Below are positions 40,651 through 51,790 of a stretch of DNA of 64,000 nucleotides, in pieces; the stretch's first letter is position 1; each line of letters begins with the position of its first letter. This stretch comes from Lethocerus indicus (lineage: Eukaryota; Arthropoda; Insecta; Hemiptera; Belostomatidae). The translations under genes and the position numbers were made by a program. The notes beneath the pieces were generated by a model. That model saw only the letters and a list, made by a program, of their open reading frames with translations, searched no databases and was not told where the DNA came from. The stretch spans positions 8,545,393 to 8,609,392 of the forward strand of contig JACDQD010000002.1 in assembly GCA_019843655.1 (NCBI GenBank). Direction: 5' to 3'.

Positions 40651-40690
40651 GCAAACCCCGGCGGGTGGGGAAGGGCCCTTCCAGGTTTGC
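40651..40690. repeat. 14-bp perfect palindrome inside outer 7-bp arms
   Basis: GGAAGGGCCCTTCC (40669-40682) is its own reverse complement. Around it GCAAACC (40651-40657) pairs with GGTTTGC (40684-40690). The two are offset, so they would not form one continuous stem. Confidence 0.75.
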
Positions 40691-41167
40691 TCAAAGGACA
40701 TAATTTAGGTTTGGCAAGGTACTAGAATGGCGGGATCCATAGCTGTGCCACAGCCACGCACTTCAGGCACGTCTCAGCCTCACTTACTTATTCGGCCGCC
40801 GAAAGGTTAATCTGAAATACTGAAGACCCATTTCGCACCGTAGCAGGTTCTTTAAAGGAATCAGTAGCGAGCCGCCAAATTCATATTTTTGTTTCATACC
40901 CTTTTTAAATATTCGTTTATTTATTATGAAATGCATTAGTCGATCAACACGGATATTATTTTAATAATAATCTGGAAGAGGTTGGGTTATCTCCTCCTGG
41001 TTGGGAGGAGTTTGCTCCATACTTACTACCAAATTCTAGAATAGGATTTTTTTAATTTTCAAACTTTTTCTAACCTGTTGAGCAGAAATTCCTCTCAATT
41101 CTTCCATCGTTAAAGTTACAGATTGAATTGCCAAAATTATATTTCAACATAAAATCATATTACATCC

Positions 41168-41220
41168 TTCTTCGGGCTGCAACCGGTGGTTGACCCTGGT
41201 TGCTTAACTTACCCGAAGAA
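41168..41220. repeat. Nested hairpin
   Basis: TTCTTCGGG (41168-41176) pairs perfectly with CCCGAAGAA (41212-41220). Inside, GCAACC (41179-41184) pairs with GGTTGC (41198-41203) around a 13-base loop. The internal loop is 2 bases on the left and 8 on the right. It could be a structured RNA, a remnant of a short inverted-repeat element or chance. The stem is too short and interrupted for a typical microRNA precursor. Confidence 0.6.
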
Positions 41221-42297
41221 ATGTTTTGCATTTATTTTTTCCTATTTCTGCTGTTCCGCATTTCACAAAGTGCATTTCAATATATAGTCATTCTTCCACG
41301 GTGCAACTTTGGAGCCATAATTGGGAGGCTAGATTTTGTCTGTCATGTCAAAAAGTGCCACCATTGGGTGGTTCCTTTTACCGAATAAATTGCGTGAAAA
41401 AAACATACAGCTACAAAAAATTGTACTCATAACTTGTAAGTTGATTGTACAAAAATAAAAGGTTAAAGAAGAGATTTTATCTTGAGTCGAAAATGCTGAA
41501 ATTCCCATTCACATAGTTCTAATTTTCATTTATGTTTTTAAACAACACATTTAAATATTAGTGACTAGTTTTCTGTTCTAAAACATAGAATACGACTAAA
41601 ACATTTACGTTGCTGATAGTGATTTATTAATCAGTTTCAATTCAGTTCATTGACTTTAGTGTCAAAACATTTTTGACACAATATTTACATTTTGATATTT
41701 TCCGGTTATATTCGCCAGTTAAATTTTATTACTTTCACACGTTAGGTTACTCACGTTCTATAAGGTAATATTCCAATGATCGTAACGGATTTGTAGGAGA
41801 ATAAACCAATTTATTAATAGATATTTGTTTAAATGTGTTGATTTCATTAGAAGTGTGCCATTACACTAACAGATTTAAAATCTTTAAAAGATTTTAACCA
41901 ATAACATTTGATACAGTTATAGCCGGATAACGCTGCCCTTTAATGGGATTTAATTACTCTAGCTGGAATCTAGCTCACCAGTTAAGTTTGATTACAATTC
42001 CCATTTCATTTTCACCATGTGTAATTTGCATCATATTTGCATGAACGGTTAGAGAAATACTTTTTTGTTCCTCCTGAAGTTTCTCAGGAAAAGTTGGATT
42101 CAATAGTAGGGCCAGACGTCCATTTTTCTGTCCAATTCTTTTCCGTTTGGGGGCTCGCGGGGTAGACCAAGTCCAGATTAGAGTTGGGTGAAATGTTTAA
42201 TGGAGTCCGGTGTGGACTGTGGTATAGGAAGAGTAGCGATAGAAATGGAGAAAGTGATGTGGGGAAAGTGTGATAGAAGGTGAGGAAGAGTAAGAGG

Positions 42298-42300
<3 letters not shown>

Positions 42301-42359
<59 letters not shown>
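42301..42359. repeat. (AG)n microsatellite
   Basis: 59 bases of perfect AG repeat, with a purine-rich lead-in from about 42235. Confidence 0.95.
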
Positions 42360-42362
<3 letters not shown>

Positions 42363-43571
42363 GGAGGATCGAAGCCTCCAGTTAGGCTCGCTCAGATGGA
42401 GCCCTGCGCACTCCGCCCGGCTCTCACTCACCTAATAGCATCAACCACAAACAATGGCCAATATCAGTTCCACTATGAGCACAATCAATTTGATACTCGG
42501 CCCTAACTGATTTCCCCAAATGAGAATCAATCGATATTTATTAATCGACAATAAATATTATAATAACCTAATCCTTAATTTTCCTTTCTCCATTCCATTC
42601 CATCTCTGAGATAAGAATTCACTTTTTTTATTCTAATGTTTACTGGGTTCTCAGTACAGAACCGCATTGTGTGTTATTTTTAAATTGCTTACCCAGTATG
42701 TCAAATAGGACTACAAGGTGAAACATACCTATCGTCGGTAGTTTAATGAAGTGAAGTATCTTGTATATCATGACGCATCAGCAAAAAATCACAATTATGA
42801 CACGCACACTTATGCACATATGAAGCGTATTTATATAATAATTAAAGAATAAAAACACATACTCCTTAAATCATAATAACCACCCAATACAGTTTAGTCA
42901 CGTTATACGAAGGCTTACCATCTAATTTGTACGACATGGGCCAATTTTATCGGTGGGCTCCTCTTCAATTGCTTACACCGATAAGAAGTTTCTTTAAATA
43001 GACTAAATATATATAGTCGTTCGAACACAAATACGAATTATACAAATATCTTTGTATACATGTATACCAATTCTTATTTCATTGAAACTATGAGTAACTC
43101 CTAGAATGAAGAAATCACGTGATGCAGCTCTGTCTAACGCTGTCTAATCCCCAGCGGCTTCCTGCAATAAACAAGATCGTTCACTCGCCCTCGTATGTTT
43201 CGGAAGGCCTAATCGAATTTTTTAGTAAATTCGTTTCGTACACCCTCCGTGAATTAAATCGGCCCTCACAAAGTTAATTTATTAATCAATTTCACATATC
43301 ACTGAGAGTTTTACCTTAGAGGGCTGGAGATCGGAGGTGGTAATCGCGTGCCCGAAACATTAAGTATGAGAGAAAGCAAAGATTGGGTCGATGTTACGGA
43401 GGAATTCCGAACGAGCGACTGGAGGGGCCTAGGCCGCGGTTATGTTTGCGGGTGAAGGAGGCCGGCGGCGACTAGAGGGAGTCGGTGTGCCGCGTTTTGG
43501 GGCTGCCTAGGAGGCGGCCGCCGAGCCAACGTCTCCCCTAATAATTGATAATTTTTCGGGGTCAGGTCGAG

Positions 43572-43710
43572 GGGGCGGGAGGCGGCGGTGCTGCCGCCTG
43601 TGGGCCGGACCGCAAAGCGCTCCCCTCCCGTCGCCCGGGCAACCGCTCGGCTCCCGAGGGGTGGACCTCCCCTATATAAACCCCCCCCGTTCCTGTAAAG
43701 CCTCTCATTT
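43572..43710 (+). promoter_or_regulatory. Putative TATA/Inr core promoter with upstream GC box and X-box-like palindrome
   Basis: The sequence shows, in order on the plus strand: a GC box (GGGGGCGGGA, 43571-43580); a 7-bp inverted repeat AGGCGGC/GCCGCCT (43580-43586 and 43593-43599); the near-palindrome GTCGCCCGGGCAAC (43630-43643), which fits the RFX X-box layout of GTNRCC and RGYAAC half-sites; a TATA box TATATAAA (43673-43680); and an initiator TCATTT (43705-43710), matching the arthropod Inr TCAKTY. The presumed +1 A is 43707. TATAAA begins 32 bases upstream, close to the usual spacing. The block sits inside the most CpG-rich part of the window. Each element is known from animal core promoters; that they form one working promoter is inferred from order and spacing. 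Nothing comparable was recognised on the minus strand. The gene it would drive is not visible. Confidence 0.45.
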
Positions 43711-43805
43711 GGCGAGATCTCCGTCGCCGGCATAAGAGTAACTCGCATCGGCCAGTCACCGCTGGGAGCCCACCGGCTCCGCACCTCGCGTCCGCCCACT
43801 ATCAC
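43707..43805 (+). other. Putative non-coding first exon (5' UTR) ending at a strong 5' splice site
   Basis: From the presumed start at 43707 the sequence runs 99 bases to CAC|GTGAGT, with the donor GT at 43806-43807, a close match to the animal consensus MAG|GTRAGT. There is no ATG between 43707 and 43805, so this would be a wholly untranslated exon. No acceptor or coding exon could be tied to it, and any next exon may lie beyond the window. A long GC-rich minus-strand open frame over the same bases looks like a by-product of low stop-codon density. The boundaries rest on sequence signals alone. Confidence 0.35.
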
Positions 43806-44338
43806 GTGAGTACGTACCTTACGATAACAGTGTCCTCCCGGTGATAGTCCTCAAACTGTCCTCCGTTCGCGTCCTTTCCACCCTATATACCCCTTTATTT
43901 TTCGTTCCCCAGAATTATATTTCCTCGCATTTTTGTATGGAACTCCAGTGTTTCTTTATCTCGATCCGCTATCCGCTCGAACGAACTGAGTCACCGCCTC
44001 CCGGTAAGAAACCGGATTCGAGGAGCGCGGTTAGGCGACATTCGGGGTGATCTGCGGACGAAGCCCTGCGCTCGCCCGCCGATTGCGGCCGACTCCTACT
44101 CGCTTTGACGATAATCACCGCGGGACTCGGCGCTTTCCACTTCGGTTACTTTAGCCGATCTCCGGGGGTGTGAATTGAGCGGTGTCGCTTTCAGCCCGGA
44201 GATAGATCTAGACCGGGGTATTAACGCGGGAGTGAATAACGGATTAGCGGTCTGTCGGCGAGATAGACCCGGACGGTAATAAGACATATCAACAAGTAGC
44301 CTGGGGGGGATGACGGCCATGGGAGGGGGCGGAGAGAC

Positions 44339-44346
44339 TGACGTCA
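44339..44346. promoter_or_regulatory. Perfect cAMP-response element (CRE)
   Basis: TGACGTCA is the full palindromic site for CREB/ATF-type bZIP factors. It lies about 630 bases downstream of the presumed start, inside the CpG-rich island and the presumed first intron. An 8-bp site arises by chance about once or twice in both strands of 64 kb, so only its position makes it notable. Confidence 0.3.
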
Positions 44347-44829
44347 CGCGATGCCGCCTCTCTAACTCTACTACTACCGGCCCGCCCCCGGCCCGGGCAC
44401 CGCACTACACTTGTTGCTCTTATGTTTTCTTCGCGCCCGGTATGTTTTCGGACGCTCTCCTTCCGGGTCGGCGGCTCGTGCCCGGCCCGGGGCTTACGAT
44501 GCGGCTCGGTAAAAGATATCTTTTTATTTCTGGCTATAGGAAATGAAAACGGAGCCCGGAGAAAGGGACTTCGCGCTAAGCGCACCGCCTTATCCTCATG
44601 TCCGTTGTACATAAAAAGGTTTAAAAAAATTCGAACCTCGACATTCGGCGCGAACACGATTTATAATTAATTAGATAGGAAGTCTAAGAGGGAGCCCAGA
44701 GGAGGGGGTGTCTATGTTGGAGGGGGAGGGGGTTTTTAGTTAGGAATCCACAACCACACCCAAATATCGACCGAGACGGTCTGGATCTAGCGTGGTGTGG
44801 TGGATTGGAGGGTTGGGCGGGGCGGTTCC

Positions 44830-44854
44830 GGGCGTGACAGGGCGGGGGCGGGGG
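44830..44854 (+). other. G-quadruplex motif
   Basis: GGG, GGG, GGGGG and GGGGG with loops of 7, 1 and 1, in the CpG-rich island about 1.1 kb downstream of the putative promoter. Confidence 0.6.
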
Positions 44855-47391
44855 CGGCCCCCGATGGCTTCGCCGGGAAGTAGTGGGGGTCGTGGGAGGG
44901 GCCACAACCCTCTGCCGCCCCCGACTACCCCGGCCTCTGTTACACCGCCCCTTCTCTCCTTCCTTCTCCCTCTCGCTCTCCTCTTCCTCTCGCTCTTCCT
45001 CCTCCTTCCGCACTACTTCCTCTTCTTCTTCCCGAGTGGCACCCCCGCTCCGACCTACGGGCCGGCCTCCCCTCCTCTCGGTCTATGACACTTGCTACAC
45101 GATCGTGAGTAGCCTGTTGCCCTCTCGGCCGCCCTCACGTCTCACTACCCACCTGTAATACCGGTATCTCGTGTGTAGCGAACAATGCCGGTACCCTCCG
45201 CCCAGTCTAGACAGCTACTATTTACCTTCAATTACGATATTACGCTAGGGGCCTCGTTTATAGTTACATTACAGTACTCTGTCAGGAAGTTGGGAGTCCG
45301 GACTTGGATAAGTTTAGAAAAATCCGGGGACTTCGTTCATTAATGGTTTAATAATGCCTATCGAACGAAACCCGGTCGCGCACGCTTATAGGACACTCGA
45401 CTAACCTAATCAAATATTCCATGACTGTAAAATTAGTTTCCGATAATCCATAAATATCAATTAAAGCTCGACCTGCGCCCAGTTTGGTCACCCCATTCGG
45501 GCCCCGACCGAATTAACTTCTGTTGCTTGATACATGCATACGAAATTTTCTCTTAGGATGAGGGACAATGAACTGTAATGTCACGGGTGATATTATCGTT
45601 GTTTACAGATTTATGACAAGACCGAATTATTTCCCTTTGAAATATCGCGAATATAAATAATTCTCACGATATTATTAATTTGAGAGAAGATTAGGTTTTG
45701 TAGTTTCGCGTTGTTTATAAAGATATTTAATGAATCCATTAATTATCGTTCGGAAGGAAACGACTTAATGAAACCATAAAATGATAATGAATTAAGGTTC
45801 GAAAGACTATAAATACTTGTCAGTACTTAGTTTCTAATTAGGATATCGATTGCAATTTATTTAATTCGATGAGACCGCTAGCTTAATCGAGAATCATTAG
45901 CCAAAGACAAATTGCGTGTTTAATTAATTTAGGAAACGATTTAGTCCCTGGTTAATACTCCAAAGCGATTTGTCTTATTCGCCCGATCGGAAATATAATC
46001 CAAAACGCATCTTCGTGGGATTAGGTCAGACTTGTTTAATAAAATTAATATTTGGATCCGTTTTAATCGAGCACAAAGGTGCGGAAAAGTAAATATTCCG
46101 GTTGAAGAAGCAAATGAGTATGAACAGCTCTTTTCCAAATTGGAGATCCTTCCAAATTATATTGTTTCATAATATTGCAAAAGGTTTTGCGAAAGGCGGG
46201 AATTAATATGGTACAGTCGAACCCCCTTTCACCCTGATCGTTGTACTCATATTATTTTTTAATTTATTTTTTTGTACTGGGCGGCTTTGTGGGCAACACT
46301 ATTGCAACAAAATAATTCCCTTTACAATTAGAAAACTGCCCAACACTCGTGACGTTAGGACCCGATGGGCCCTAGACAACTGGAAGGTAAGTATTGCGTT
46401 GAATTTTTCAATATAAATTCCTTCTGTTTGTAACGTATAGAACTTTTAAATTTGTTTATACTATTGGGATGAATGATTAAAAATTTCTCATTTAAATCAA
46501 TTTTCGTGGAAAGCACGAAATCCATTTCTGGACTTTTACAGTCTTACATTAAATATCTTGAATAATTTTTAATCCATTTCAAATTTGCGGACACATTGTG
46601 CGGAAACCTCGATTGTAGGTCACCTTGTTACAATTCTGAAGGAAACTAGATTTGACACCGGTTCACGGCGAAATCTATCTGCAAATTTGAAACTGATTCA
46701 ACAGAGTACGATAATTTAGACCCAGATTTTTATCATAATTATGTATATGTATATAGTATAAGTTTTGAGCTTTTTTTGTAGCTTTAAGTTTTTATTTATT
46801 AAATTTTTTTGAATGATAACAGTACTACATAAAATGGGAGGATACGCTTTTAATAGATTTAATATGTTGTTCACAAATGAGGTGGAAGTAGTTAGAGCGA
46901 CTTTTATAAGTTCAGTTAGTTTATTTTGTCCGAGGTATGAGGGGGCCCGGAATGAACGCATCCTGTCATTACTTTGCCAATTCACGGCCGACGCTCTACA
47001 TCGCCCTCACCCGCTCGGGTTTTCAACTCTAAAAGATTTTATCAGTTTTTACAGTTTTTGAAGTAATCATTTTCACCAATTATCAACCTCCCTCCCTGAA
47101 GTATCGATTTGTAGCTGGCTTATAAATAAATATAATATATATATGCTGTATAAATATGGAAGAAGAAAATGAGTAATTTCTCAAAGAGCCTTACGTAATT
47201 CACTATTGCGTAATTTAAAAAAAATAAAATTTCTTGAAATAATCAAAGCCCAAAAGACTAGAAAAATGGCAGCAGTAAAATACTCATGGCTTAATTATCT
47301 GTTTACAACAGTTATTCGTTGTTTCTATCTAAGGAGTTCTGAAAGTAACCATGACGCGGGATCCGCCATCCTCACCGCGGCCCGACAATAC

Positions 47392-47408
47392 ATACTTGTA
47401 ACAAGTAT
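47392..47408. repeat. 17-bp odd palindrome
   Basis: ATACTTGT-A-ACAAGTAT: perfect 8-bp arms around one base. Confidence 0.75.
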
Positions 47409-47839
47409 AAAAAGAAATAAATGGTAATTTTGACAATATATTAAAGGCCACGAATACGTACTCCCGTATCGAATAAAGCATTTTTCAAAATTAACAAGTG
47501 TTGCGTAATCTGGACATTCAGTCTCCTCTCAATTTATCTGAAATAATGATCCCTAGTAATAATAAATGTGTCATTATACCGCTGGCACAGCACAAATGTT
47601 GACTGCCATAGATAAATTTCGATTTATTTGAAACAAATTTTTGATACCATTTTTATCCCCTCTAATTTGCCCTGTCATTTTAGTGGATGGAGCTTGCTCA
47701 ATGTTGGAGCCCTTTGGTTCCGGGCCTTTAACACTGGGAATAAAATTCGGAAGGGATACGGTTTGGGACATCTGGGAAGGGGGGGAGACAAAAAACCCTC
47801 CTGTTTGCGTAGGCCTGCAGGGTGCATTGAAAGGCCCGC

Positions 47840-47846
47840 CCTCCCT

Positions 47847-47879
<33 letters not shown>
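47840..47879. repeat. (CCCT)n/(CT)n microsatellite
   Basis: Three to four CCCT units pass directly into about 13 CT units. Confidence 0.9.
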
Positions 47880-48706
47880 ACTTCAATATTTACCTACCGT
47901 TTGACCCCCTCGACTCCTTTCTTGCTCTGTCTATAACCGGACACTAATTAATTTTCTGTAAAGTACCGCTTTACTTAATCCGAAACCAACCAATTTCCTC
48001 TTTTAAACGAAGCTCTGAATTACTGTAGCCCTTTTGTTGACAACTAGGTCTGGCTTTTTGTATAAAAAAAGGGGGGGAGGGCCCGGGGTTTATCATATAC
48101 CTCAGGCTTAACCATCAAAACATTATTACTTTTGGTCAACGATGGAAAAAAGATTTATACAATTTATCTAATCGGTCAGTTGTTTATACCGACCGCTTTT
48201 GCATTTCCAATGTTACTAAAGTTCGCGTTTTAAACACGTCGCCTTTTCTGCAATATGGACTGTCAAATTTGAATAGATACATGTTTACTGATGAATGTAC
48301 ATATTTAGTACAAATATGGTATATCTATGTTGCAAATTTATTTCAACATAACAAATATTGCGTGGGGAATATTTTTCGCAAACAGCAATCTTATAATATG
48401 AACAGAATGGAACCATTAAACCCAGGGTTGGTCTTCAAACCTACAGTTGTAAACATGTAGTCCCCAATGCGAACTTAATTTTCAATTTCAAATAACTATA
48501 ATAACTTAGTCTAACTATTAAAAATCCGTCAGATTGTAAGTATCGGGAGCCTAACTGTGAACTGAAATAATCCATCTTTGGGTTTAGGCAATTAACATTT
48601 TAATACGGAGTTTATTCAGGAGTTAGTCTATAATATCCGGGAGGGGCAGGAATCTCGTAAATTCAGTTTAAAATCGAAAAGCGACCCCGGCGATGGGAAT
48701 AGTAAT

Positions 48707-48721
48707 GGGAGGGTGGGGGGG
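48707..48721 (+). other. G-quadruplex motif
   Basis: GGGAGGG, then T and seven Gs that can be split GGG-G-GGG: four runs with one-base loops. Confidence 0.55.
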
Positions 48722-50113
48722 TGGATCGCGTTTGTATTTTAACTGGGCAATCCCAACTTCCCTTCCCAACCCACCTCCTAATTGAAATCATTAGTTATTC
48801 CTACATTCGCGGATCTGGGAGTTCAATTTTTGTTGGCCGTAAATTCCGATCGGAATTCGTTACCGGTTTATATTGTTCCAGTTGTCGGGTTTACGAGCTG
48901 TGCGGGGAGGCCGAGGGGAGAGAGAATGCTTCCCTTGCGGGTTATACGGGCCCGGAGACTACCCGTATCTCATTTCTGGCGCAGGGCTGTGATGAGGCGG
49001 GCGGGGGGGGGCTCAGTTTCATTAAACTGTAAACTGTAATTCGGCGTTCATAAATAGGGAGTATGTTGCCGGCGCTCCCCAAGTTGGGTGGCGGAGGTCG
49101 GTCAGGTGACCGCCGCCCCTGGCCCCACATTCCTCTCGCTGCACGACAACACCGCAACTCACTCTATTAGCTTCCTCAAAACTGGAACCCACCTTCCACT
49201 GCCCCAGTGCCGCGTAGACAGGAACCTGTATACGTTCGATTTCTCTGACCATGCCTAGAGAAATTTAGTGCATTTTCGTGGGACCCAGAAACATATACCT
49301 AAATTGGTACGTGTAATTTACCGTTTATAATAGGAACGAAATTCATTACAAACATTTTATTTGTTAACCGCGGATAACATTTAATTTAAAGATTTCCTTA
49401 TAATCTGGGATGTAAACGATTTTATCCGGATTTAAAGAAATAACGCGTTTTCCTCTGTTAGTATAAACATTTCAAAGTTCCTGTAAAGTACATAAAAAAA
49501 GGGAGCCGAACGATGCCTTGTGTCGTTTGTGCGGGTCACCCAAATCTGGCAGGTTACAGGCGTAAAAACCCGACAGTAAAAGTCGGTCGATTCCGAAAGA
49601 CAATCCCCGGCAGGGGGGGTGGTTTCTGCTTTATACTATATTTACCGAAGGAGGCCCGTACTCCAACAAGTTCCAGGTAGTTGAGAACAGACGGGATCCC
49701 TCCCCCACCCCTCCACCCTCCGCCACTTGTGTCCCAACCGTTTCTGTTATACGGACTCGCGCACACAAACAGCCCCCTACGGTTGTCGTCCCTTCAATAC
49801 AACAAAACTGTCCGCAATCAGAACGACACGGGCCATTTCCCTCCCCCCCCGCCCTCTACCCGCTGGCTCTGTTCTGTTCTCCATTACAGCGGCGCCCTTG
49901 TAGTCCCTATAGTTTTTTTGTTCTTCTCGTTGAGGACCCAAAGCCGCAATGCGATTGGCTGTTTTAAATATAACCCAATCACGTAACCCGAAATTTAGAA
50001 AGGTTAATAAAACGCGTAGTTAATGTTTTACATGTTCCTGGTATTGACATATGGGTGAGGTTTTGCGGGGTCAATAATCTGTGGAGTGAAGTGGGGGGTG
50101 GGGGGCTGTGCTT

Positions 50114-50132
50114 GCTGCTGCTGCTGCTGCTG
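50114..50132. repeat. (CTG)n microsatellite
   Basis: Six CTG units. It reads as poly-Gln on the minus strand, but no ordered coding frame surrounds it. Confidence 0.9.
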
Positions 50133-50575
50133 GGGAAAGCTCCGACAACGAGATAAGAAACTAACGGCCTCCCCGGCTCGGTTGGGCAAATATGAAGATC
50201 GTGCCCGAGCATAGATTTCAGAACTAAGCAATTGCGTCCCTCGAACTCCCCTTAATTCTTACCTGTTTATTATTTACATGTCCGGATTAATAGTTTTCTT
50301 TCCTCTCTCGCTCGACGGCAAAACGAAATATTCCTTTATCAACTGGGAAAATGTACATCCGACCGTGTTTAGGCACCGCTCTGTGTACACAGCAATACTT
50401 TTATCCTGCTGCGGGAGGAGTATAAATTTAAATGCAATTTACTCTTGGATGGGGGCAGGTTGTGAAATTGGATTTTATCCCTTTTGTTTAAAGGTAATTC
50501 TTTTTCCTTAAGCTTCACATAATTATTCGTGCACTCATATTTATGCAAAGGCAATTGTTCCAGTCCACTTAAAAT

Positions 50576-50606
50576 GCCCCAATATGCATAGGCCCCAATA
50601 TGCATA
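50576..50606. repeat. 16-bp direct repeat containing ATATGCAT
   Basis: GCCCCAATATGCATA occurs at 50576-50590 and 50592-50606. The shared ATATGCAT resembles POU-type binding words. Confidence 0.7.
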
Positions 50607-50860
50607 TTTTTACGCCATATTCCGTATATACCGGGATTTATATACAAACCATTCCTATTTATTGTCACTTCAAGAATTAGACAGGGGTTTCTCCCCGTTC
50701 AAAAGAACCTTTTCGATAGAATATAAAATGTTTGCGCTAGATTCTAAAGTATTTTTTCCTAATCTAAATTCTACAGTAATACAGCCACTGAAAGGCAGGA
50801 GAAGCAAATACTGGAAGTTAACGGGGCGCTTATTTTGTTTGGTTTAAAACAGGGCCGGCT

Positions 50861-51719
50861 TCCGTTTTTAATTACTTCTCAAAGATTATACGCGGAGATT
50901 TTATCTCGGACGTCATTAAAAGTGTTCTCTGAATATTTCTGTAATTTGGCACCTCTGGAAACATTTTGATTCCTTTTATCACATTCTAGAAATATTTAAA
51001 CCCCCTTCATAATTCGAATTTTTAAACGGTAAAAGACATTTCGGCGAAAATGGCGCACGGAAGTTGAACAGAACCACGGAACAAATTAAAGCTGCGAAAG
51101 CTCTGCAAATTTCCTTCTTTTTTGGTCAAAGAATTACACAAAGTTTACTTTGTGCTTGGATACATTCGGGAGTGTCCCACTCAAGAAAAGAATATAAAGT
51201 AGATCCGGATTTAAAATGAGGCTGACACGCGCTCTCAGTGAATACTTAATGCCATGGGAAAGCTACGAATCACCTGAACTTCACGTACTGTGCTTAAATT
51301 TTCTTCGTCATAAAAAATGAAAACACAATAGCTTGTCTCGCCCATTGTTTAATGCATTCGTGATTCTTACTCATCATAATAAAAATATTGTTCCGAAATA
51401 TCAGTTAGTTTCACTGTCGGATATTAATTTTTATTTTTTAAAATTGATTAACATATTATTAACTTTCTTCCGCTGTCGTCATATGGCATGAATAAAGCAG
51501 TAGATATCTAGCTGAGGTATCCGATTTTTATTGCTATTTGGATTGTCGGTGCGATTGAAGGCCGGTCAAACCTCATGCATCCGACGTACCACTAAAGCTC
51601 TGTCTGTACGGGGAGAACGGGCCAAGGATGTTGGAGCTCTTGTGGGGGTCTAGGAGATATGTAGAGTGTGGCTGTGGAAGGGAATGCGATGATTAAGCAT
51701 GAATGGCGTGACCCCGTCC
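50861..51719. other. CpG-retaining block then AT-rich DNA
   Basis: 50870-51250 has persistent CpGs among TTTAAA and TAATTA words, with the inverted repeat at 51137-51154. Candidate regulatory block only. Confidence 0.3.
51137..51154. repeat. Perfect 8-bp inverted repeat
   Basis: CACAAAGT-TT-ACTTTGTG, at the right side of a CpG-retaining block. Confidence 0.75.
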
Positions 51720-51790
51720 TCGCAAATATAAATCGGTCCCTCAGATAGCCGGTCCCCCCACTGACGTCAGCCCCATAAACCTACACGTGG
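51720..51790 (+). promoter_or_regulatory. Cluster of TATA-like, CRE and E-box sites
   Basis: A TATA-like word TATAAAT (51727-51733) is followed by a perfect CRE inside the 10-bp palindrome CTGACGTCAG (51761-51770) and by an E-box CACGTG (51784-51789). Three recognised 6-8-bp motifs in 70 bases, at the edge of a GC-richer block, could mark an enhancer or an alternative promoter. A CRE downstream of the TATA word is not the usual order, and no initiator is obvious. The open frame that follows (51787-52095) begins with GTG, not ATG, and is not accepted as a gene. Confidence 0.2.

Larger units (their letters stand above)
38060..43129. other. AT-rich unique DNA with inverted repeats
   Basis: Apart from the hairpins at 38.83, 40.65 and 41.17 kb and the AG array, only small GC-richer patches are seen (39480-39560, 40500-40870). 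No gene is seen. Confidence 0.4.
43130..45560. promoter_or_regulatory. CpG-rich island around the putative promoter
   Basis: This is the longest GC- and CpG-rich stretch of the window, with AT-rich DNA on both sides. Besides the promoter at 43.7 kb it holds a perfect CRE (TGACGTCA, 44339-44346), a G-quadruplex motif (44830-44854), a long pyrimidine tract (about 44948-45034) and donor-like GT sites at 43806 and 45105 (ATC|GTGAGT). The pyrimidine tract could precede a second short exon ending at 45104, but the only AG nearby (CCCGAG|TGG) is a poor acceptor, so no second exon is called. Retained CpGs suggest low germline methylation or selection, as around developmental gene promoters. That reading is inference. 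Confidence 0.4.
45561..48640. other. AT-rich unique DNA, possible first intron
   Basis: Rich in TTAATTAA and TATCGATT words at 45600-45900. No exon is recognised. Its status as intron depends on the promoter at 43.7 kb being real. Confidence 0.35.
48641..50860. other. CpG-retaining blocks
   Basis: GC-richer at 48640-49240 and 49500-49980, with C- and G-runs. No coding frame can be supported. Confidence 0.35.

Noticed and set aside
43440..43805. 121-codon GC-rich frame on the minus strand
   Set aside because: Lies over the putative promoter and first exon; GC-rich DNA has few stops, and no family is recognised.
44792..45158. Pro/Ser/Leu-rich frames in the CpG island
   Set aside because: Product of a pyrimidine tract; no domain and no good acceptor upstream.
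48287..48320. Second hammerhead-like CTGATGA core
   Set aside because: A GTAC/GTAC stem follows, but the required GAAA is missing.
50114..50132. CTG/CAG run as a poly-Gln coding exon
   Set aside because: Only six units, and the surrounding frame has no recognisable protein.
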